64,000 nucleotides of DNA, from positions 2,232,001 to 2,296,000 of the forward strand of contig JAPYXD010000275.1 of the NCBI GenBank assembly GCA_030998225.1, written 5' to 3'. A program made the position numbers and the translations under genes. The notes under the pieces were generated by a model that saw only the letters and a list, made by a program, of their open reading frames with translations, was not told where the DNA came from and did not search any database. The number at the start of each line of letters is the position of its first letter. Position 1 is the stretch's first letter. This DNA is from Diplolepis rosae (taxonomy: Eukaryota; Arthropoda; Insecta; Hymenoptera; Diplolepididae). Below, in pieces: positions 57,354 to 64,000 of the stretch.

Positions 57354-58458
57354 AAGGGTTTTCCAATAGGGACATAACAATTTTATCTGTGAATAAAACA
57401 CAGAAATATTTGAGATATTGAGTTCAAATTTATTGTGGGTTTAGTGCAATCATTACATTTTATGAATGAAATTCGATATCGGTCATATGACCACCTCGAG
57501 CCCGTTTACAGCGGTCGATTCTTTGGACCCAATTTTCCAGCACTCTGGCACACATTTCGACCGGAACGTTGGCAATTTCGCGTTGGATGTTGTCTTTGAG
57601 GTCGTCTAAAGTTGCTGGCTTGTTGGCATAGACCAGTGGCTTGATATGGCCCCATAAAAAGAAATCCAATGGCGTTAGATCGGTAACATGACGGTCGTTT
57701 TCATCCACGAAAAAATACGGCCCAATCACACCTCCGGCATGAAAACCGCACCAAGCAGTCACTTTCTGCGGATGCAACGGTGTCTCAAGAAGCACATTTG
57801 GGTTTGTTGCTGACCAATAACGCATATTTTGCTTATTAACAAAGCCATTGAGCCAGAAACGAGCTTCATCGCTGAAGATGATTTTTCGATGAAATTCTTT
57901 ATTTTCTTCAAGCTTTGCAAGAGCCCAATTGGAGAAGTTTCGGCGTTTCAAATAATCAAGTGGCTTTAGTTATTGAGTCAATTTAATCTTGAAAGCATGT
58001 AGGCCAAGATCTTGTCGCATATAATATGCCACACTGTCGTTTGAGCGATGCCCAATTCTTGAGAACGACGTGGAATCGACTGATTTAGCTCATTTTGAAT
58101 CGATGCACTTACGGCTGCGATTATTTCTTCGCTTCGAGCAATACGACGTCTTTTTGGCACCGGAACGTCCAATAGTGTAAATTTGGTCTAAAATTTATAC
58201 ACTATAGCACGCACAGCCTGTCGGGTGGGACGGTTATTACGGCCGAAAATTGGAGTAAGTGCTCTTAAAGTTGCGACCACCGACTTAGAATTTCGGTAGT
58301 AATTTTTAATAATTTCCAAACGTTGCTGGTTCGTGAACTTTACCATGATGAAAATGTTGACTTTAACTAACGTTTTGACATTGACAGTTCATTAAAAAAG
58401 TTTAAGGGTGCGTTCATATAAAGATACGAAATTGTTATGTCCCTATTGTAAAACCCTT
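57354..58458 (-). mobile_element. Tc1/mariner-type element, near full length, defective
   Basis: Termini AAGGGTTTTCCAATAGGGAC and GTCCCTATTGTAAAACCCTT are inverted repeats continuing through ATAACAATT, flanked by TA (57352-57353 and 58459-58460). At 1105 bp it is somewhat shorter than an intact relative would be. It carries a broken transposase on the minus strand. Confidence 0.9.
57460..58346 (-). pseudogene. DD-D transposase lacking the second catalytic aspartate
   Basis: It starts MVKFTNQQRLEIIKNYYRNS at 58346, meets a stop, then VPVPKRRRIARSEEIIAAVS and IPRRSQELGIAQTTVWHI (helix-turn-helix). After stops near 57970 the frame resumes: IIFSDEARFWLNG holds the first Asp, KVTAWCGFHAGGVIGPYFFV follows, and then DENDRHVTDLTPLDFFLWG. 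The join at RHV/TDL skips the whole block that normally carries the second Asp (QQDGA-type motif), an in-frame loss of about 70 residues. The tail ends MTDIEFHS-stop. Confidence 0.88.
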
Positions 58459-59017
58459 TAGAACTTCTTTAAACAAATAATTTTTTAGTCTAACATTAAT
58501 TTCCTATCTCGCATAGTTTAGCTGAAAAATAATATTTTTTATTTTGAACGTTATTTATTAAAATTATACAAAATTTATCAATCTCATCCAAAAATGTGTT
58601 AATAGAAAATTTCTACTCCAAAATGGAATTTTCAATTTACAATATTATTTAAAATTAAAACTAAAAAATAAATCTTATAGAAAAATTATTCAAAGTTCTA
58701 TATCTTATTCTAAAAAGTTCTGTTAATTTTCGAGAAATCTGTTCCGTAAATGCCTGTATCCTCAACTCTTGAACAGTTCTATAAACTTTATTGAACTATT
58801 TTTTGTCGTGTAAAACTAATACCTTTTCATTCATGAGAATGTAAAAAAGTGTTTGGTCCAATTGTAAAATTTAATAATTTGATTTTTGAAAAGCTTAAAC
58901 GCTTAAAATATTCTCAAAAATATAAGCAATAAATGCAGCCCAAAAGAAAAACGTTTTTCTGGAATTCTCAAGGTGGTGTAATCCCTTAAAATCATAGAAA
59001 AACTTTTGGATAAACTT
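58459..59017. other. No gene seen
   Basis: AT-rich DNA between the transposon and an inverted repeat. Nothing recognised. Confidence 0.5.
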
Positions 59018-59956
59018 TCGATAAGCACTTACCCCCGATTAATTCGAAACTCACTATACCCACGTTTTTCGAGGCGCTGATTACGAATATAATAATAAAA
59101 ATCCCCGCAAATTTTATTTTCAAGGGCAAAACTAAAAAAAATGTATTTAACAAGTTTTTTTATTTTATGTCGATAAATATTGACCTAGGAAAAAACTATT
59201 TCCCACAGAAGTTATAGCGGATAAAAAGATCTATCTTTAATGTTCTACACATTTTTGCCCTAAAGGCATTATTATTCGAGAAAAATGAGATTAAATGGAA
59301 TCAAACAGACAAGCACACGTTGAAGAGTTTTCCTCAATTAAATGAAATTTGATATCAAATGTATCACTAATTTTCTCAAAAATTATCGATCGTAGAAAAA
59401 AATGTATGTAACAAAAAATGTACAGCTTGATGAGATTTACAAGTTATATTTGTAACATTTTGCGAAGTTTTGCATATTGGTTGAGATAAACGCAAACAAC
59501 CATGCTTTTTATGCTTTTTTTATAGTTTCATCATGAAAATCGACTAGTCGGTTATTCTCACTATGATATTCGTAATCAGCGCGTCAAAATACGTGAATAT
59601 TGGGAGGCTGATGGAAATCGGAGGGTTCACCAACTCAGAACTGCACCCTCAATGGGGTTTAGCATTTTTTTGGTAACAAATCTGATTTATCTCGAAAAAT
59701 AATGGTTTTACGGCAAAAATGTGTAGAACATCAAAGGTATATCTTTTCATCCGATACAACTTTTGTACAGAATATTTATGTCCTAGATCAATATTTATCA
59801 ACATAAAATAAAAAAAACTTGTTTAAAACATTTTTTTTTGTTTCGACTTTAAAAATCAAATTTGCGGGAATTTTTATCATCATATTCGTAATCAGCGCCT
59901 CAAAAAACGTGGGTAACGTGAGTTTCAAATTAATCGGGTGTAAGTGCTTTTCGGAA
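59018..59956. repeat. Inverted repeat with 270-bp arms
   Basis: 59018-59290 and 59690-59956 are diverged reverse complements, sharing TAATTCGAAACTCAC, GAGGCGCTGATTACGAATAT and TTCTACACATTTTTGCC. The 400-bp centre contains a third, direct copy of the core TATTCGTAATCAGCGC. The element is non-coding. Confidence 0.75.
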
Positions 59957-60342
59957 GTGCACCCAAACTTTTTTCCAGAGACCTGACTTTCGGCACAACT
60001 ACCTTAAATTCGGTTAGGCCAATTTAGATCATTTTTTATGTCGTTTTTCACCGGGTGCTGAAATGGGTGGGGGTAGTGAAGGGCTTCGTTAGTCTCACGG
60101 GAGATCGAAGCGCGCAGTGGCTTTCGAAATAGCGACAGGTGCGTTCGTACTTCGTCGATATCTTCAAATCGGAGTTTGAAGAAAAGTGGAAAAAAGTACA
60201 TTATTTTGAAAATCAACTCCTTTCATGATTTGCTTTTCTTCCGTGTTTTTTTGTGAATTCCTCAAAGTTACTTAAATAGTAGTGACGTGTCGAGGAATGT
60301 CAGGTGTATCAACATTAATAAATGATAAGGATTCCGTTCCAG
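59957..60342. other. No gene seen; flank of a tentative exon
   Basis: A GC-richer patch at 60040-60150 (GAAATGGGTGGGGGTAGTGA) precedes AT-rich DNA leading to an acceptor-like TTCCGTTCCAG at 60342. Confidence 0.4.
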
Positions 60343-60411
60343 GCGAATAAATATCGAGCACGCATTTTAAGCCTGTTTGAACAAAATACGAAGGAACATG
60401 TCTCAGTAGAG
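60343..60411 (+). CDS. Tentative coding exon
   Basis: After TTCCGTTCCAG an open phase-0 segment of 23 codons reads ANKYRARILSLFEQNTKEHV then SVE, ending before a GTGAGA donor. The same frame can also begin at an ATG at 60322 (MIRIPFQ), so it could be a first exon instead. The composition is clearly protein-like. The phase fits the tentative exon at 42200-42280. A possible third segment starts near 60952 (ILKIDPPESGRSRDLNARNR). Confidence 0.35.
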
Positions 60412-61893
60412 GTGAGACGAATTATAATTTTATTTAACTTCCTACTAGTAGTTCATTGACCTGAAAACTGTACACAAGCGTCTTTATCTCATTTGCTATT
60501 TTTATTACAACAAATTTTTTACAATTGAAGACAAGCTATGTCATGCATTTTATAATAAATATAATTTTATACAAACGCAGAATTAAAAATTTTGTTCATT
60601 CAACAAAATCGTTTTGTTGAATTTACAAAATATTTTTTTAACTACTAAATTTTTACTTGAATTTAATAAATACTTGAAATTGAAAGTAACTAAAATATTT
60701 AACTGGATAAACTAAATTATTGGTAACAATTAATTTTGTTGAGTTAATTGAATATTTTGTTGTTCGTATAGCAACAAAAAACTGTTTAAACAAACAAAAA
60801 TGTTTTTTATCCATCCAAATCTTTTTCTGGGTGCGCGTGTCTTGTGCATTTAATATTGAATAGAATTTGATATTGTGAGATTTATTTAGCGATAAATGTG
60901 TTTATTTTACTGAATTGTTATTATAATGCGAGTGTGGGAACGCAATCAGAGATCTTGAAAATAGATCCTCCGGAGTCTGGACGGTCACGAGATTTGAATG
61001 CCCGCAATCGTGTCTTTCTTCTCCTCTCACGAGCTGAGGATGATCTTTATTTATAAGTTCGTCGTAAAGAAAATCCCGATTGAAATTCTTTATACAAATT
61101 GGATAAAGTGATTAATCTATTAATTTTACTTTTCATAAGCCAAAAAGACAATTGGTAATGTTACGATTAAAATAATTGGGATGATTTTACTGCATTATTT
61201 TGTAATGAATATTTGAGTTATTTATATCCATCATCGTAATTTATGGTATATTTGACTTAATCTTTCCTCTCATATAGTCATTACAGTTATAATAACATGA
61301 ATTAAAACATATTGATGATTCTCTGAAGCAGAAAAATAATGTAGTAGCCACAGGGATAAAATTATGAATTCCTCAACTCACTATTTTTCGCTCGGTAGTA
61401 AAACCTGGACCTCGTATTAAATTCCTTTTTATAGTTTATGGTTTGCATCAAGTTCACAAAGGCACGGACTTGATCTTCGGCATATATATGTATCTATAAA
61501 TATAAAAAATATACACACAATACTCAATAAAGTTTACAGTGTCTGGAGAATAATAAAAAACTCACGTTAAAGATAAATTGGGAAGAAGATTTCCAAACAA
61601 TAGATTCGAAGTATAATTCTTTGTTGTAGACTCAAGAGAGTGCATAGTAATAATAATTTTTTTATGATGAACACCAAACTCTCTTTAACATCCGATCCTA
61701 TGCAATTCCGAGTGTGTTAACGGCACTAAAAAGTCAAGGGTTAATAAAACGCACGTCAAACTGCTTGAAAGATTGTTATGACATGAATGGAAAGGTTATT
61801 CGCAAACTTGACAAAATCATTAATCACCTTTTTCGAAATTGACAGTCTCACTAAAAAATATTTGCTCAACTATATTTGTTTTTTTATGAAAAA
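60412..61893. other. No certain gene
   Basis: AT-rich DNA. Apart from a possible exon near 60952-61060, nothing is recognisable. The last 80 bp (from about 61840) already match the linker of the tandem array that follows. Confidence 0.4.
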
Positions 61894-64000
61894 CCCTGGC
61901 GAAAGTCTCCGACTGGAGCTATTTCGAGCCAATTCGAAAAATGTTTTCAAACCAATTCGAAAATCATTTTAAATCTCATTAGATGAAATGCGGTTGAACA
62001 TCAATTCGAGACTTTAATCTGAACCAAGTTTTCAATCCGAATTGAACCGGATCTTTCCAAACTCGGGATGATCTGAACCGAATTTTGAATTCGAATTATT
62101 CCGACCTCGGATTCGGATCGCAAACTTACTTTGGATTCATTCGTATTAAAATCCCAGATTGAATCGGATTGATTTTAAACCAATTTGCATTGAATAGGAT
62201 TCAAACTTTTTTTCGAGTTAGTTCGAAAACAGATTTTGGAATAGCTTGTATTCGTCCGGATTAAATTATTTTTTGAAGCTTTCTCCAGGGAAGCTGACTC
62301 ACTAAAAAACTATTGCTCAACTATAATAGCTTTTTTATGAAAATCCCTGGCGAAACTCTCTGATCGGAGCTATTTCGAGCCAATTCGAAAAATGTTTTCA
62401 AACCAATTCCAAAAACGTTTTCAATCTCATTAGATGAAAAGCGGTTAAACATCAATTCGAGACTTTAATCTGAACCAAGTTTTAAATCCGAATTGAACCG
62501 GATCTTTCCAAAATCGGGATGATCTGAACCGAATTTTGAATTCGAATCATTCCGACCTCGGATTCATGTTGCAAACATGATTCGAATTCATTCGTATTAA
62601 GGCCCCAGATTGAATCTGACTGATTAAAAACCGATTTGCATTGAACAGGACTCAAAATGTTTTTCGAATTAGTTCGAAAACAGATTTTGGAATCGCTTGT
62701 ATTCGTCCGGATTGAATTATTTTTTGAGGCTTTCTCCAGGGAAGCTGACTCACTAAAAAACTTCTGCTCAACTATATTAACTTATTTATGAAAAACCCTG
62801 GCGAAAGTCTCCGATTGGAGCTATTCCGAGCCAATTCGAAAAATGTTTTCAATCTCATTAGATGAAAAGCGGTTGAACATCAATTCGAGACTTTAATCTG
62901 AACCAAGTTTTCAATCCGAATTCAACCGGATCTATCCAAAATCAGGATGATCTGAACCGAATTTTGAATTCGAATCATTCTGACCTCGGATTCAGATCGC
63001 AAACTTACTTCGAATTCATTCGTATTAAAGTCCCAGATTGAATCAGATTCATTAAAAAACAAATTTTAAACCTGAACCCGTATCACCACTGACCCCGATT
63101 CCTCTTAACGTCCAAACAAAAGCACAATTAAAAATTTCAAGGATTCGAAACCAATCGAATCCTCAAAACACAAAAAACACAACCAAATTTGGACTAAAAT
63201 CACCACACCTCAACAGAACATTAGAAAACAAACCGTAAGAGAAACAATCAAAAAAGGAGGAAAGAAAAAAGAAGGCAACCTTCTAAAACCCCTTCTTTCT
63301 TTTTCTTTCTTTCGTCCTCTTTTGTTTTTATTACCCACCACCATTTACATAAATAAAATTTAAATTTTTGCCGACCGGGTATTAAAAACAAAAGAGGACG
63401 AAAGAAAGAAAAAGAAGGAAGGGGTTTTGGAAGGTTGCCTTCTTTTTTCTTTCCTCCTTTTTTGTTTGTTTTTCTCACGGTTTGTTTTCTAGTGTTCTGT
63501 TGAGGTGTGGTGATATTGGTCCAAATTTGGTTGTGTTTTTTATGTTTTGAGGATTCGTTTGGTTTCGAATCCTTGACATTTTTAATTGAAAAAACAAATT
63601 GGCATTGAACAGGATTCAAAATTTTTTTCGAGTTAGTTCGAAAACAGATTTTGGAATCGCTTGTATTCGTCGGATTGAATTATTTTTTGAAGCTTTCGCC
63701 AGGGAAGCTGACTCACTAAAAAACTTTTGCTCAACTATATTAGCTTTTTTTATGAAAAACCCTGGCGAAAGTCTCCGATTGGAGCTATTTCGAGCTAATT
63801 CGAAAAACGTTTTCAATCTCATTAGATGAAAAGCGGTAGAACATCAATTCGAGACTTCAATCTGAACCAAGTATTCAATCCGAATTAAAACGGATCTATC
63901 CAAAATCGGGTTGATCCAAACCAAATTTTGAATTCGGATCATCCCGAACTCGGATTCATGTTGCAAACATGATTCGAATTCATTCGTATTAAGGCCCCAG
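61894..64000. repeat. Tandem array, 451-bp period: MITE plus linker
   Basis: CCCTGGCGAAA occurs at 61894, 62345 and 62796, two steps of exactly 451 bp, and again at 63760 after 964 bp (451 plus a 513-bp insertion). Each unit consists of a 397-bp element with CCCTGGCGAAAG and CTTTCTCCAGGG ends plus a 54-bp linker (GCTGACTCACTAAAAAAC, then a TATGAAAAA end). The units are highly similar. The array runs off the right edge of the window. It is non-coding. Confidence 0.92.
63056..63600. mobile_element. Long-hairpin foldback element inside the array
   Basis: The arms at about 63135-63330 and 63385-63592 are near-perfect reverse complements (TTCAAGGATTCGAAACCAA, ACCTCAACAGAACA, AAGAGGACGAAAGAAAGAAA). 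The loop is about 55 bp and carries CCGACCGGGTA. The insertion adds 513 bp to the third array unit. AAAAAACAAATT occurs at both junctions, a possible target duplication. Purine-rich and pyrimidine-rich arms produce long chance ORFs. Confidence 0.88.

Noticed and set aside
63248..63829. Open frames of 123 and 76 codons at the right edge
   Set aside because: They are translations of purine-rich hairpin arms and of the 451-bp tandem repeat.

Overview
This is eukaryotic DNA, almost certainly from an insect. It is AT-rich, host genes are split by short GT-AG introns, most of the sequence is transposon debris (mariner/Tc1, hAT, Gypsy LTR, Penelope), and the two clear genes encode a kynurenine aminotransferase and a FAM166/UPF0605-type ciliary protein. 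The order cannot be fixed from the sequence alone. Nothing bacterial is present, and I saw no tRNA, rRNA or CRISPR array.

Host genes. (1) 517-3167 (+): the last three in-phase exons of a gene I cannot name, with two DNA transposons in one intron. (2) 34619-36704 (+): a complete seven-exon kynurenine/glutamine aminotransferase of 449 residues. (3) 37291-39095 (-): a complete seven-exon CIMIP2/FAM166-like gene of 302 residues, convergent with (2). (4) Two short phase-0 open exons at 42200-42280 and 60343-60411 (+) may belong to one gene with an 18 kb intron; this is tentative.

Transposon block, 4.9-28.5 kb. The best single explanation for 10302-27428 is one old, minus-strand Gypsy-type LTR element. 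It has a 5' LTR (26613-27428), a primer-binding site (about 24700-24715), gag with two zinc knuckles (22674-23900), an extra ORF with a macrodomain-like segment (21861-22553), integrase pieces (16370-16993 and 15430-15669), a polypurine tract (10806-10816) and a shortened 3' LTR (10302-10805). TATA flanks both ends. It is heavily interrupted: an hAT-like element with an 8-bp target duplication sits in the 5' LTR and itself carries a second hAT element with its own 8-bp duplication. A + strand solo LTR interrupts integrase. Plus-strand fragments at 18.4-20.8 kb include an integrase tail and a degenerate Tudor domain. A mariner lies exactly between the 3' LTR and a foldback element.

Penelope block, 28.6-31.8 kb. 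Two head-to-head Penelope-like copies carry RT (YVDD) and GIY-YIG pieces, and each has a hammerhead-ribozyme-like motif in its 3' region. A third such motif stands alone at 28.6 kb.

The right part (39-64 kb) holds foldback elements, MITEs, two decayed DD-D transposase elements and, at the window edge, a tandem array with an exact 451-bp period built from a MITE plus linker, interrupted by a long-hairpin element. The most unusual observations are the macrodomain-like segment between gag and pol, the Tudor-like fragment downstream of an integrase tail, the three-level nested insertion dated by intact target duplications, and the hammerhead motifs.
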